A stretch of 64,000 nt of DNA from JBAOHV01 sp963714875 (GTDB lineage Bacteria; Actinomycetota; Acidimicrobiia; Acidimicrobiales; Microtrichaceae). This document shows, piece after piece, positions 44,766 through 54,437 of the stretch. Made by a program: the position numbers and the translations under genes. A model generated the notes under the pieces. That model had not been told where the DNA came from. It saw only the letters and a list, made by a program, of their open reading frames with translations, and did no database searches. Within the stretch, counting starts at the first letter, position 1; each line of letters opens with the position of its first letter. Where the stretch lies: positions 992,001-1,056,000 of the forward strand of contig CAVQQI010000011.1 in the NCBI GenBank assembly GCA_963714875.1, in the 5' to 3' direction.

Positions 44766-46334
44766 TCAGGGCCACGGCGTCGCTGCGAACTGGTCGCGCA
44801 GCTGGTACTTGAGCACCTTGCGCAGCGTCTCGTTGCGGGGCAACGCGTCCACCACCTCGAGTTGCTCGGGGGTCTTGAAGCGGGTCAGGCCCTGCTCGCC
44901 GAGGTACTCGACCATCTCGTCGAAGGTGATGGCCTCGCCCTGGGCGGGACGCTCCACCACCGCGCACACCCGCTCACCGCGCTCCCGGTCGGGCAGACCG
45001 ATGACGGCGACGTCGCCGACGCCGGGATGTGCGTAGAGCAGGTCCTCGATCTCCTTGGCCGAGATGTTCTCGCCCTTGCGGATGATGATGTCCTTCAGCC
45101 GGCCCGTCAGCACCAGGTGGCCGTCGGCGCGCAGGTGGCCGATGTCGCCGGTGCGGAACCAGCCGTCCTCGTCGAACGCGGCAGCGGTGATGTCGTCGTC
45201 GGTGTAGCCCCGACAGACCATCGGGCCCTTGACCCGGACCTCGCCGTCGACACCATCGGGAGCGTCGCTGCCGTCCTCGGCCACGATGCGGAGCACCGCC
45301 CCGGTGACGGGCTTGCCGGTCGTGTGCGCCAGCTGGTCCTCGGTGTCGGTCGGCGAGCCCTGGGTGATCATCGGGATCTCGGTCATGCCGTAGCCGTGGC
45401 AGATCGTGATGCCCATCTCGTCGCGGACCTCGCGGAAGAGCTCCGGCGGCAGCGGCGCACCGCCTCCGGACAGCGCCCGGAGGCTGGGGATGATCGGTTC
45501 GCCCGGCTGCGATCGCTGCTCGGCGAGGAACATCTGGTAGAACGCGGTCGCCCCGCCGGCCATGGTGACCCCGTTGCGACGGTAGAAGGCGATCGCGTCG
45601 GCGGGCATGAACGCCTCGACGATCGCTGCGGACATGCCGGTCAGCAGCATCATGACCAGGTAGTCGGGACCTGCGATGTGGGCATACGGAAAGGCGATGG
45701 AACCGACGTCGTCCGCGGTCATCTGCAGCGCATCGGCCAGGCCACGGCCACCGGCGATGAGTGTGGCGTCAGTGTGCAGCACGCCCTTGGGGTCCGACGT
45801 CGTGCCCGAGGTGGAGTAGATCCAGCGCACCGGCTCGTCGCCATCGGGGTACGTCGGCGCGGGCGGCAGCGTGGAGGGGTCGCCCTCGACCAGGGAGTCC
45901 ACGCTGAGCACCGCCGGCGACGGATCCATTCCGCCGGCGAGCTCCTGGGCCATCGCCGCGAAGTCGAAGCCCTTCCACTCACCCGGCACGATGACGAACT
46001 CGGCGCCGGTGTGACGCATCACGAAGCCGAGCTCCTTGTGGCGGTAGAGGTGCAGCACCGGGCACTGCACCGCGTCCAGGCGCGCCAGGGCAGCGGACAC
46101 CACCACCGAGTCGATACGGGACGGCAGCTGCCAGGTCACCAACGTGCCGGACCCGATTCCGAGCGCCGCGAGCCCCGCCGCGACCCGCTCGGCCCGCTCG
46201 TGGAACTCGCCGTAGGTGATGCGTGGGTCCGATGCCTCCTCCGCCGGGCGCGAGAGGTCGCCCTCGGCGATGAGCATGGTGCGCTCGGGGGTCTCGGACG
46301 CGCGTTCGGTGATGAGTTGCCAGATCGTTGCCAC
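44766..46334 (-). CDS. AMP-dependent acyl-CoA synthetase/ligase
   Basis: A 522-residue adenylate-forming enzyme that would activate a carboxylic acid to its CoA thioester. The ATP-binding P-loop is YSTSGTTSDPKGVLH near residue 170, the adenylate region is ICHGYGMTEIPM near 308, and the late motifs are GWFRTGDIGHL and GRLKDIIIRKGENISAKEIEDLL near 425. The catalytic lysine region near the end is LPRNETLRKVLKYQL. The substrate cannot be read, although length and sequence suggest a medium or long acid. GTG 46334 lies 6 nt behind TAGTTT. Confidence 0.9.
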   Translation of the reverse strand: MATIWQLITERASETPERTMLIAEGDLSRPAEEASDPRITYGEFHERAERVAAGLAALGIGSGTLVTWQLPSRIDSVVVSAALARLDAVQCPVLHLYRHKELGFVMRHTGAEFVIVPGEWKGFDFAAMAQELAGGMDPSPAVLSVDSLVEGDPSTLPPAPTYPDGDEPVRWIYSTSGTTSDPKGVLHTDATLIAGGRGLADALQMTADDVGSIAFPYAHIAGPDYLVMMLLTGMSAAIVEAFMPADAIAFYRRNGVTMAGGATAFYQMFLAEQRSQPGEPIIPSLRALSGGGAPLPPELFREVRDEMGITICHGYGMTEIPMITQGSPTDTEDQLAHTTGKPVTGAVLRIVAEDGSDAPDGVDGEVRVKGPMVCRGYTDDDITAAAFDEDGWFRTGDIGHLRADGHLVLTGRLKDIIIRKGENISAKEIEDLLYAHPGVGDVAVIGLPDRERGERVCAVVERPAQGEAITFDEMVEYLGEQGLTRFKTPEQLEVVDALPRNETLRKVLKYQLRDQFAATPWP

Positions 46335-46340
46335 GGCCGA

Positions 46341-46346
46341 AAACTA
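46341..46346 (-). promoter_or_regulatory. Putative leaderless -10 box of the acyl-CoA synthetase gene
   Basis: TAGTTT on the minus strand, 6 nt (TCGGCC) before GTG 46334. It overlaps the end of the lipoprotein gene. Confidence 0.5.
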
Positions 46347-46958
46347 GCCCGCGGCACCTGCCCCGAGCGTCGCTGCCGCGCCCGTGCAGTTGAGCGCCGC
46401 CCACGTGAGCAGCGACTGGTTGGCGGCCACCACCTGCGGCTCGGCGAGGATCTCGGCGGTGCGACGCTCGGCGTCCGCTGCGCCGGTGTTGAGCCGGGCG
46501 ACCCGGCTCCACACGTCCTGGATCGTCTGCATCGACGGGCGGATCTCGACCGGCGCGATCACGACCAGCTGGGCGAAGGTGGTGTCGACCAGGGTGATGA
46601 GCTGGGTGACACCGGCGGGGCTCGTCACCAGGCTGGCCACGTCGAACTCCTCGCTCTGGAGCGTGGCGAACGCCTCACCGGTGAGCACCCGGCACAGGTC
46701 GGTCTCCTCGCTCAACGCCTGGAGCTGGGCTATCAACTCGTTGCCGCTGGCCGAGAGCCCGTCGCCGGGATCGGTCGGCGGCGCGGTCGGTGCAGGGCCG
46801 GGAACGGTGACGTCCGCGGGATCGTCGGCCATCTCGGTCGTGGTCGCATCGCTCGCGCAACCCGTGCCGGCGAGCACCGCAGCGAGCACCGCGACCGCGG
46901 ACACAACGAACGCCTTCGAGCGGGCGGGCCCGCCGCCGCTGGTCCACCGTCGACCCAT
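46344..46958 (-). CDS. Putative lipoprotein, unknown
   Basis: A 204-residue exported protein. An Arg/Gly-rich start leads to a hydrophobic stretch VVSAVAVLAAVLAGTGC, with Cys in a lipobox, then a Pro/Asp/Thr-rich linker and a helical domain (EDTDLCR-like ETDLCRVLTGEAFATLQSEE and later AALNCTG). The two cysteines may pair. No family was recognised. It lies just after gatB and starts at ATG 46958, 6 nt behind TAACCT. Confidence 0.65.
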   Translation of the reverse strand: MGRRWTSGGGPARSKAFVVSAVAVLAAVLAGTGCASDATTTEMADDPADVTVPGPAPTAPPTDPGDGLSASGNELIAQLQALSEETDLCRVLTGEAFATLQSEEFDVASLVTSPAGVTQLITLVDTTFAQLVVIAPVEIRPSMQTIQDVWSRVARLNTGAADAERRTAEILAEPQVVAANQSLLTWAALNCTGAAATLGAGAAG

Positions 46959-46964
46959 GTATGC

Positions 46965-46970
46965 AGGTTA
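46965..46970 (-). promoter_or_regulatory. Putative leaderless -10 box of the lipoprotein gene
   Basis: TAACCT on the minus strand, 6 nt before ATG 46958. It overlaps the gatB stop codon at 46968. Confidence 0.45.
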
Positions 46971-48390
46971 GGAGGGCTTCCGGTCGTGCAGCAGCGCGGT
47001 CACGACCTTGCCGTCGGCCTGGCCCTGCGTGGCCTTCATGACCTTGCCCACGAAGAAGCCGGTCACCTTGGCGTCGCCGTCGCAGAACCGCTGCCACTCG
47101 TCGGGGTTCGAGCTGATCAGACCGTCGACGATGCCCTCGAGCTCCGAGGTGTCCATCGCCTCGAACCCATGGGCAGCCGCGATGTCCCCGGGTCGGCCGT
47201 CCGGTGGCGACCATCTCGGCGAGCACCGTCTTGGTCTGCGTCGCGCTCAGTTGCCCCTCGAGCTCCATTCCCACCAGCTCGGCGAACGCCGCTGGCGACA
47301 GGTCGCGCGCCCGATCGTCGGACAGGTTGTGCTCGGCGTGGGTGATGATGCGTGATGCGTCGCCACCCGCCTCGATCGCGGCGAGGCAGAGGTCGTCCAG
47401 GCCCCGCTCGACGATCAGCGCCGTCTGCTCCAGCGGAGCTCCCGAGCGCTCCGCCAGTCGGTGCCGCCGGGCCGCGGGCAGCACCGGTAGCGCCTCGCGC
47501 ACACGTTCGATCCACTCCGGCGACGGATCCACCGCCACCAGGTCGGGATCGGGGAAGTAGCGGTAGTCGTCCGACCCCTCCTTGGAACGCAGCTTGAGCG
47601 TGCGGCCCTCGTCCTCGTTCCAGTGTCGGGTCTGCTGCTCGACACGCTCACCGGCGTCGATCAGGTCGGCCTGGCGCGCCGCTTCGTACTCGATCGCCCG
47701 GCCGAGGCTGCGCAGCGAGTTGATGTTCTTGATCTCGCAGCGCGTGCCGAGCTCGTCGCGGCCACGCGGACGCACCGAGACGTTGCAGTCGACGCGCAGC
47801 GAGCCCTCCTCCATCTTGCCGTCCGACGCGCCGACCGCCACCAGGATCGAGCGCAGCTCGGCGACGTAGGCACGCGCCTGCTCGGCGGTGCGCAGGTCGG
47901 GCTTGCCGACGATCTCGAGCAGGGGCACGCCGCAGCGGTTGTAGTCGACCAACGAGTGCTGGGCATCGTGGATGCGCCCACCGCCGCCGATGTGGGTGGA
48001 CTTGCCGGTGTCCTCCTCGAGGTGTGCGCGCTCGATGCCGGCCATCGTCCCGTCGGGCAGTTCGAGGTGCCCCTCGACGTTGATCGGCAGGTCGAACTGC
48101 GAGATCTGGTAGTTCTTCGACTGGTCGGGATAGAAGTAGTTCTTGCGGGCGAACACCGAGCGCTGCACCGTGCAGTTCAGGGCCAGCCCCACGCGGATCG
48201 CCAGTTCGACCGCCTGCTCGTTGAGCACCGGCAGCGACCCGGGAAGACCCAGGGTCAAGGCGTCGATGTGGGTGTTGGGCTCACCGCCGAACTCGTTGGT
48301 CGCACCCGAGAACAGCTTGGTCCGGGTGGACAGCTCGGTGTGCACCTCGAGCCCGATGACGATCTCCCAGCGGTCCAGGTCGATGCTCAC
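46968..48390 (-). CDS. gatB: GatB: Asp/Glu-tRNA amidotransferase subunit B (frameshifted)
   Basis: A 473-residue subunit that phosphorylates and helps transamidate mischarged Glu-tRNAGln or Asp-tRNAAsn. Its start has WEIVIGLEVHTELSTRTKLFSGA, then YNRCGVPLLEIVGKPDL near residue 150, CNVSVRPRG and NEDEGRTLKLRSKEGSDDYRYFPDPDL near 270. The tail domain ends in GFFVGKVMKATQGQADGKVV. Near 47189-47192 one extra G (in CCCGGGG) breaks the frame; removing it gives RPTRDIAAAHGFEAMDTSELEG and exactly 474 codons. GTG 48390 overlaps the gatA stop. Confidence 0.94.
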
Positions 48391-49831
48391 GAGCCGCTCC
48401 CGTCGCCGAGACCGGCCTCGAGCACTGCTGCGGTGCGGAACATCGGCACCTCTCCCAGAGTGGGTGCCATGACCTGCACGCCCACCGGCATGCCGTCGTC
48501 GCCCGTCCCGTAGGGCACCGACATCGCGGGATGGCCGGCCAGGTTCGTCGCGATGGTGCAGACGTCGTTCAGGTACATCGACATCGGATCCTCGGTCTTG
48601 GCGCCGAACTCGAACGCCGTGGTCGGCGACGTCGGGGACAACAACACGTCGAAGTGCTCGTACGCCGCCTCGAAGTCCGCCCGGATCAGGGTCCGGACCT
48701 TCAGCGCAGTGTTGTAGAAGGCGTCGTAGTAGCCGGCCGACAGCGCGTAGGTGCCCAACATGATCCGGCGCTTGACCTCGTCGCCGAACCCCGCGGTGCG
48801 GGTCAGTTCCATCATCTCGCCCGTCGTCGGCGCGTCGACGCGCAGTCCGTACCGCACGCCGTCGTAGCGGGACAGGTTGGACGAGGCCTCCGCAGGCGCC
48901 ACCAGGTAGTAGGCCGACAACCCGAAGCTCACCGCCGGGACCGACACCTCCTCGACCGTCGCGCCCGCAGCCACGAGCGCGTCGACCGCAGCGCGCACCC
49001 GCGCAGCGACGTCGGGGGCGATCCCCTCCCCCATCATCTCGGTCACGAGCCCGACGCGCAGTCCGTCGACGCCGTCGGAGAGGTGATCGCCCACCGATGG
49101 GAAGGCTCCGTGCAGCGACGTCGAGTCGCCGGGGTCGTGGCCTCCGATGACCTCGCAGACCGCGGCGGCGTCCGCCACCGTGGTGGCGAACGGGCCGACC
49201 TGGTCCAACGACGATCCGAACGCCACCAGCCCCAGACGTGACACCGTGCCGTAGGTCGGCTTCACGCCGACCACACCACACAACGACGCCGGCTGGCGGA
49301 TGGAACCACCCGTGTCGGAGCCGACCGAGATGGGACTGAACCCGGCTGCGACCGCGGCGGCCGAGCCGCCCGAGGACCCGCCGGGGACCCGGGTGGTGTC
49401 GTGGGGGTTGCGGGTCGGGCCGAACGCCGAGTTCTCGGTCGACGAGCCCATCGCGAACTCGTCCAGGTTCGTCTTGCCCACCATCACCGCGCCGGCATCG
49501 GCCAGTCGGCGCACGACCGTCGCGTCGTAGGGCGGGCGCCACCCCTCGAGGATGCGCGAGGAGCAGGTGGTGGGGATCCCCCGGGTGCACAGGTTGTCCT
49601 TCACCGCCACCGGCACGCCGGCCAGTGCTCCGGGGTCCCGGCCGTCGGCGACGGCGCGGTCCACCGCGTCGGCCGCGGCACGGGCATGCTCCTCGGTCAG
49701 CTCGTTGAACGCGTGGATCTCGGGCTCGCGCGTCTGCGATGCGGGCCAGGTGCTCGTCGAGCACCTCGACCGCGCTGCGCCCGCCGGAGCGGACCGCCGC
49801 CGCGAGGCCGAGTCGCGCCGGGGGCGCTCAC
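48387..49831 (-). CDS. gatA: GatA: Asp/Glu-tRNA amidotransferase subunit A (two frameshifts near the start)
   Basis: A 480-residue amidase that releases ammonia from glutamine for the tRNA transamidation. The Ser-cisSer-Lys triad lies in GVPVAVKDNLC near residue 75 and GSDTGGSIRQPASLCG near 170, and GGSSGGSAAAVAAG precedes it. The first 40 residues are broken by two extra bases, near 49823 (in CCCCC) and 49733 (before EPEIHAF). With both removed the start reads VSAPARLGLAAAVRSGG to VEVLDEHLARIADA, and the span is exactly 481 codons. GTG 49831 overlaps the gatC stop (GTGA). Confidence 0.94.
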
Positions 49832-50131
49832 GGCTCCTCACCCAGCACCGGCGGGACCCGGAACATCCCGTCCTCGGCGGCGGGGGCAGCAGCCAGGATC
49901 TCGTCGCGCTCGAGGGCCGGGCCGGGCTCGTCGGCGCGCAGCACGTTGGACAGCGGTACCGGGTGGGCCATCGGCTCGACGCCGGCGAGATCGAGGGTCT
50001 GCAGGTCGGCGGCGTGCTCGAGCACGTCGGCGAGCTGGCCGGTGAACCGTCTCCAGCTCGTCGTCGGTGAGGCGCAGTCGGGCCAGTTTGGCCACCTTCT
50101 GCACGTCGGAGGTGGAGATGCGTTCGGTCAT
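49828..50131 (-). CDS. gatC: GatC: Asp/Glu-tRNA amidotransferase subunit C (frameshifted)
   Basis: A 100-residue subunit that holds GatA and GatB together. Its start is TERISTSDVQKVAKLARLRLTDDELE, and the later part ADVLEHAADLQTLDLAGVEPMAHP and the closing DGMFRVPPVLGEEP match the family. Near 50049 one extra base (ACGGTTC) shifts the frame; without it the join reads ELETFTGQLADVLEHA and the span is exactly 101 codons. ATG 50131 starts the gatCAB operon. A TAGGCT sits 10 nt upstream, a looser form of the leaderless box. Confidence 0.92.
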
Positions 50132-50177
50132 GGCGGGGGCGAGCCTACCGGCCGGCGTGGATGCGGCCGACCCTCGG

Positions 50178-50183
50178 TATCGT
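50178..50183 (+). promoter_or_regulatory. Putative leaderless -10 box of the DUF4012 gene
   Basis: TATCGT, 6 nt (GATCGG) before GTG 50190. Confidence 0.5.
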
Positions 50184-50189
50184 GATCGG

Positions 50190-51987
50190 GTGTCCGAGCC
50201 ACGTCGTCGTTCCCGCCTGCCGCTGCTCCTCGGGGCGATCGCCGTCGTCATCGTCGGCTGGAGCGTCGTCGCGGCGGTCCAGGTGTCCTCCATGGCGACC
50301 GACGTGGACAACGGTGCCGCCTACGTCGACGAGGCGCGCAAGGGCACCGACGATCTGATGTCGCTCGTCGGAGCCATCGGCGGCACCACCGGCGGCGACG
50401 GCACCGACGAGGTGGTCGACGCGGCCGAGCAGCTCGACGCCGCCGTGGCCGAGTTCGACTCGGCGCTCGACATCGCCGAGGGCCCGGTGCTCGTGCCCGT
50501 GCGCTGGATGCCGGTCCTGGGACGACAGCTCCGCACCACCACGACGCTGTTGGAGACCGCGGTCGCGCTCGGGACCGACACCTCCGAGGCGATCGGCGAG
50601 CTGCAGGAGATCGCCGGCGGAGCGGCCACGACGCCCCAGGACCGACTCGCAGCGGTCCGGGCGAGCCAGGAGGTGCTCGCCCGCCTGGGAAGCTCGCTCG
50701 AGGATCCCGACCTGGGATCTGGCGATGCGCTGATCGGCCCTGTCCGCGACGCCCGCGACCGCTTCTCCGATCAGCTCGCGCAGACACGGGCCACGGTGGA
50801 GTCCGCCGAGATCAGCCTCGCCGGCGTCGGCGACCTGTTGCAGGGGCCCTCGACCTACCTGGTCCTGGCTGCCAACAACGCCGAGATGCGCTCCGGTTCG
50901 GGGATGTTCCTGCAGGTCGGCTCGATGACCATCACCGACGGCGCCTTCCAGCTCTCGGAGTTCACCCCCGCCCAGGACCTGTTCCTCGATGCGCCCGGCT
51001 CCGAGCTCGACCCCGAGATGGCGGCCCGCTGGGGCTCGCTGGTGCCCAACCAGGAGTGGCGGAACCTGAACCTGTCACCACGATTCGACGAGTCGGCGCG
51101 CATGGCTGCGGACATGTGGGCGGCGTCGGGCCGGGGCCAGGTCGACGGGGTCATGTCGGTCGACGTGGTGGCGGTGCAGGCGCTGCTGGAGCTGACCGGG
51201 CCCGGTCGAGGTCGCCACCGACGACGGCCCCGTCGTGTTCGACGCCGACAACGTCCGCAACAAGCTGCTGCGGTCGCAGTACAAGGAGTTCGACGACCGC
51301 GGCGAGCGCCGCGACCAGCTCGGCCAGGTCGCGGCAGCGGTGTTCGATGCGTTCAACCAGCGTCCGATCCCCGCAGCAGAACTGGTCGGGCTGATCGACC
51401 GCAACGGCGCCGAGCGCCATCTCATGCTCTGGTCGGACGAACCCGCCCAGCAGGCGGCGTGGGAGGAGCTCGGCGTGTCGGGCGTGCTGCCCGAGGATGC
51501 GCTGATGGTCTCGCTGATCAATCGGGGCGGCACGAAGCTCGACCCCTACATGGACCTGCGGGCCACCCTGCAGGCCAGCGACGAGGGTGACCACCGGCGG
51601 GTGACGGTCGTGGTCGACATCGACAACACCGCCCCCGAGTCGCTGCCCCGCTACGTCGAGGGCCCCTACGACGGCATCGACGCCGTCGCCGGTGAGTACA
51701 TCGGCATCCTCGCGCTGTCGGTCCCGGCCGCGGCGACCGAGCCCGAGACCTCTGGCGACGGCTTCGCCGTGGTGGGTGAGGACGGCCCGACGCGGGTCAT
51801 CGGTGCCAACGTCTCGGTGCCCCGTGGCGAACAGCGCCAGGTGAGCTTCTCGTTCGATCTTCCCGAGGACTGGGACACGGTCCAGGTCACCTCCGGGGCG
51901 CGGGTCCCGGCGACGCGATGGACCGCCGGATCGAGGGACTGGACCGAGCGCCGACCACGGACCGTGGCGCTCGAATCACTCGATTGA
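50190..51987 (+). CDS. DUF4012-domain membrane protein (frameshifted)
   Basis: A 598-residue protein with a single N-terminal membrane anchor (LPLLLGAIAVVIVGWSVVAAVQVSS) and a large outer region. A helical stretch follows, then the DUF4012 domain: TYLVLAANNAEMRSGSGMFLQVGSM near residue 225 and VDGVMSVDVVAVQALLELTG near 320. At about 51204 one extra G (CCCGGTC) breaks the frame; removing it gives GPVEVATDDGPVVFDADNVR and exactly 599 codons. Such proteins are common in actinobacteria, and their function is unknown. GTG 50190 lies behind TATCGT. Confidence 0.82.
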
Positions 51988-52029
51988 AATTAGGGTGTTT
52001 CGACCCATTCCACCGGCCGAAACCCGTGG

Positions 52030-52035
52030 TACCTT
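52030..52035 (+). promoter_or_regulatory. Putative leaderless -10 box of the LAFTG gene
   Basis: TACCTT, 7 nt (CGATGTC) before ATG 52043. Confidence 0.5.
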
Positions 52036-52042
52036 CGATGTC

Positions 52043-52363
52043 ATGAGCTTCACCACACGCACACGTTTCGCAGTCGCCGCAGGCATCGTCGGGCTCGGCA
52101 CGGTCGCCGGCATCGGCGTGGCCGGAGCACAGACCTCCGACCCGTACGTCGGCCCGGCCAACACCGTCGTCGAGCAGCCCGAGGTCCTGAACGAGAACGC
52201 CTCCCGCTCCGAGGCGGCCCCGCAGAGCGCACAGGCCGCTCAGGCCGACTCCACGCTGGCCTTCACCGGCGGCGACGCCGCAGGGCTCGCCGCCCTCGGT
52301 GGCGTGGCGCTCGCAGCCGGCACCGCCATCACCGTGGCTCGCCGTCGCACCGCCACCGCCTGA
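52043..52363 (+). CDS. Small LAFTG surface protein (sortase substrate)
   Basis: A 106-residue exported protein. A signal peptide (FAVAAGIVGLGTVAGIGVAGAQT) leads to a short Gln/Ala/Glu-rich region, and the end is LAFTGGDAAGLAALGGVALAAG, a hydrophobic stretch, and the basic tail RRRTATA. LAFTG plus hydrophobic plus basic tail is a cell-wall sorting signal of the LAxTG kind used by class E sortases in high-GC actinobacteria. Only about 50 residues would be exposed. No sortase gene is in the window. ATG 52043 lies 7 nt behind TACCTT and a terminator follows. Confidence 0.75.
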   Translation: MSFTTRTRFAVAAGIVGLGTVAGIGVAGAQTSDPYVGPANTVVEQPEVLNENASRSEAAPQSAQAAQADSTLAFTGGDAAGLAALGGVALAAGTAITVARRRTATA

Positions 52364-52400
52364 GGCACCGCTCCGGCGCACAACTGAAGCACTCATGACT

Positions 52401-52426
52401 CGACCCGGGGCCACGGCCCCGGGTCG
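52401..52426 (+). terminator. Strong hairpin after the LAFTG gene
   Basis: CGACCCGGGGCC and GGCCCCGGGTCG pair with only AC between, so effectively an 11-bp stem with a CACG loop. It lies 37 nt after the stop. No T tract follows, as is common in GC-rich genomes. Confidence 0.6.
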
Positions 52427-52463
52427 TCGTGCGTCCGGGGAGACCTCCCGGCAGACTCACGTC

Positions 52464-53119
52464 ATGACGACTGCAGCCGGGCCGACCGCGATGTTCCTCG
52501 ACGGGGCCCGGGTCGTGGCCGCCGCGTTGGCCACGCCGGACGTGCGCCGCTGCTGGGACGACGCTTCGGTGCTCGACCACCAGCAGGTTGCAGGTCTCGC
52601 CGGCCACCTCGCCCGTGGTTCGGTGTGGGTGGTGCAGGACTACCTGGATGCGCCGGTGCCCGATCGGCCGGTGGACACCGAGGACGCGGCGCACTACTTC
52701 TCGTCGCTGTCGGATGCGCTCAGCCCGGAGGACCATCGCGCCGTGAGAGATCGGGGCGCCTCGGTTGCCGAGATGGGCCACGAGGCGCTCGTCGCATCGC
52801 TCCGACGAGCGACTCGAGGCCCTGCAGGAACGACTCGACGAACGAGGACCCAGCGAGACCCGTGACCGTCGCGGGCGGCAAGGTCATGCGCCTGGCGGAC
52901 TACCTCGAGACCCGGATCGTCGAGCAGGTCGTGCACCTGGACGACCTGGCGCGCAGCGTCGATCACCCGCGATGGGCAACGCCAGCTGGAGCAGATGACC
53001 TCGTCATCGCGGTCGGGGTCGAGGTCGCTCGTCGCCGCCGAGGTGATCTGGCCGTGCTGCGGGCGTTGTTCCGCCCCGACGCCCCCGATGCGGGGGCTGC
53101 GTTTCCGGCGCTGGGCTGA
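52464..53119 (+). CDS. DinB-like / maleylpyruvate isomerase-type protein (two frameshifts)
   Basis: A 217-residue protein of the same broad group as the gene at 23738. The start is TAMFLDGARVVAAALATPDVRRCWDDASVLDHQQVAGLAGHLARGSVWVV, and later TVAGGKVMRLADYLETRIVEQVVHLDDLARSV supplies the second half of the metal-binding bundle (HL). One extra C near 52810 (CTCCGAC) and one extra base near 52848 (GAGACCC) break it into three frames; removing both gives exactly 218 codons with LDERLEALQERLDERGPSE between. ATG 52464. The substrate is unknown. Confidence 0.7.
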
Positions 53120-53139
53120 GGTGACCCCCGGAGCACCGC

Positions 53140-53886
53140 TCAGGCGGTGACCTCGGCCACGAAGTCGACCGATCGACGGGCGATCAGTTCGCGGTCGTAG
53201 TCCAGGGTGGCCACGTGGAAGCTGCGCTCACAGGTGACCCGCTCGACGGGGCCACTCACGTGCTCGGCCAGGTGGTCGGAGTCGCTGGCGGGCACCACAT
53301 GGTCCTCCGGGCTCGTGAACAGCAGCAGCGGACAGGTGATCTTCGACATGTCACCCTGGAGGTCGTCCGCAGCAGCGAAGAGCGACAGCAGCGGTCGCAG
53401 CGGGGTCTCGGGGTAGGCGGACTCGGGCGAGTCAGGATCTGCGACGTCGGAGCCGAGCCCGTCCATGACCGCAGCGCCGTCGGCGACCAGCGCCTCGATG
53501 AACTCACGCGCCTCGGGGGCTGCACGGGTGGCCGGGTTGACGCAGATGATCCCGGCGATCTCCGGGTGTCGGGCGGCGAGCCAGCAGGTGAGCGACCCAC
53601 CCATCGACAACCCGGCCACGACCACGGCCTCGCTGCGGGCGGCCAGCCGTTCGTAGGCGGCCTCCGCGTCGGCCGACCAGTCGGCCCACGAGGTGTCCAG
53701 CATGTCCTCGACGCGGGTGCCGTGACCCTTCAGCAGGGGCATCTCGACGCCGTACCCCGCGGCGACGAACGCCTCGGCCAACGGGCGGATCGATTGGGGG
53801 TTGCCGGTGAAGCCGTGCAGCACCAGCACCCCCACCGGACCACCCTCGACCGACATCGGCTCGGCACCTTCGATGATCTCTGCCAC
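53140..53886 (-). CDS. Alpha/beta hydrolase, carboxylesterase-like
   Basis: A 248-residue hydrolase. LVLHGFTGNPQSIRPLAEAF near residue 20 holds the oxyanion HG, VVAGLSMGGSLTCWLA near 90 the nucleophile Ser, LLLFTSPEDHVVP near 190 the Asp and CERSFHVATLD near 222 the His. It resembles small thermophilic carboxylesterases of the Est30 type. No signal peptide, so cytosolic. The start is GTG 53886 with GAGGAG just before. The physiological ester is unknown. Confidence 0.88.
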   Translation of the reverse strand: MAEIIEGAEPMSVEGGPVGVLVLHGFTGNPQSIRPLAEAFVAAGYGVEMPLLKGHGTRVEDMLDTSWADWSADAEAAYERLAARSEAVVVAGLSMGGSLTCWLAARHPEIAGIICVNPATRAAPEAREFIEALVADGAAVMDGLGSDVADPDSPESAYPETPLRPLLSLFAAADDLQGDMSKITCPLLLFTSPEDHVVPASDSDHLAEHVSGPVERVTCERSFHVATLDYDRELIARRSVDFVAEVTA

Positions 53887-54023
53887 ACCGGCTCCTCGCG
53901 GTTCGTCCGCCGCGTGCCGGCGGGTGGCTCACCGTACCCCGTGCCCTGTGCCGGGACCCGAAGTACGATCTGCCCGCCCGGCGCATCCCAGCGGTGCGGG
54001 CACCGAATCACAAGGGGATCCCG

Positions 54024-54431
54024 ATGACGAAGTACGTGTTCCTGACCGAGGAGTGGGTCGAGGCCGCCCGGGCCATCCGCGAGGAGCACGCCGGTGACGC
54101 GCCGGCCCCGGCACACGTGGTGCGGATGAACCAGATCATCGTCGAGGTGCCCTTCTCCGACGAGCCGGTGCACGCGCACATGGACACCAGCGACGGCGAG
54201 CTGAAGATGGACCTGGGCCACCTCGAGGGACCCGACCTGACGGTCACGATCGACTACGCGACGGCCAAGGCCATCCTGGTCGAGGGCAACCCGCAGGCCG
54301 GCATGCAGGCGTTCATGGCCGGCAAGATCAAGGTCGACGGCGACATGACCAAGCTGATGGCGATGCAGACCGGTCCCATCGATCCCGCAGCGGTCGACGT
54401 CGCCGCGAAGATCCAGGACATCACCGAGTGA
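54024..54431 (+). CDS. SCP2-like sterol/lipid-binding domain protein
   Basis: A 135-residue protein of the SCP2 sterol-carrier family. The end ILVEGNPQAGMQAFMAGKIKVDGDMTKLM is the family signature, and the start VFLTEEWVEAARAIREEH resembles the usual N-terminal strand-helix. It binds a hydrophobic ligand in a tunnel. ATG 54024 has AAGGGG 9 nt before. It lies in a 130-bp divergent gap with the hydrolase and is convergent with the MFS exporter, 6 bp away. Confidence 0.85.
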   Translation: MTKYVFLTEEWVEAARAIREEHAGDAPAPAHVVRMNQIIVEVPFSDEPVHAHMDTSDGELKMDLGHLEGPDLTVTIDYATAKAILVEGNPQAGMQAFMAGKIKVDGDMTKLMAMQTGPIDPAAVDVAAKIQDITE

Positions 54432-54437
54432 ACGCAC

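Noticed and set aside
34440..50131. Programmed ribosomal frameshifting in ilvN, ilvC, gatA, gatB and gatC
   Set aside because: The break sites share no slippery sequence or downstream structure, these families are not known to use frameshifting, and gatA would need two events within 100 bp.
49828..50131. Treating gatC and the N-terminal part of gatA as pseudogenes
   Set aside because: Removing one base from gatC and two from gatA restores full-length family-like proteins with GTGA overlaps between genes, and gatCAB is usually essential in bacteria lacking GlnRS or AsnRS.
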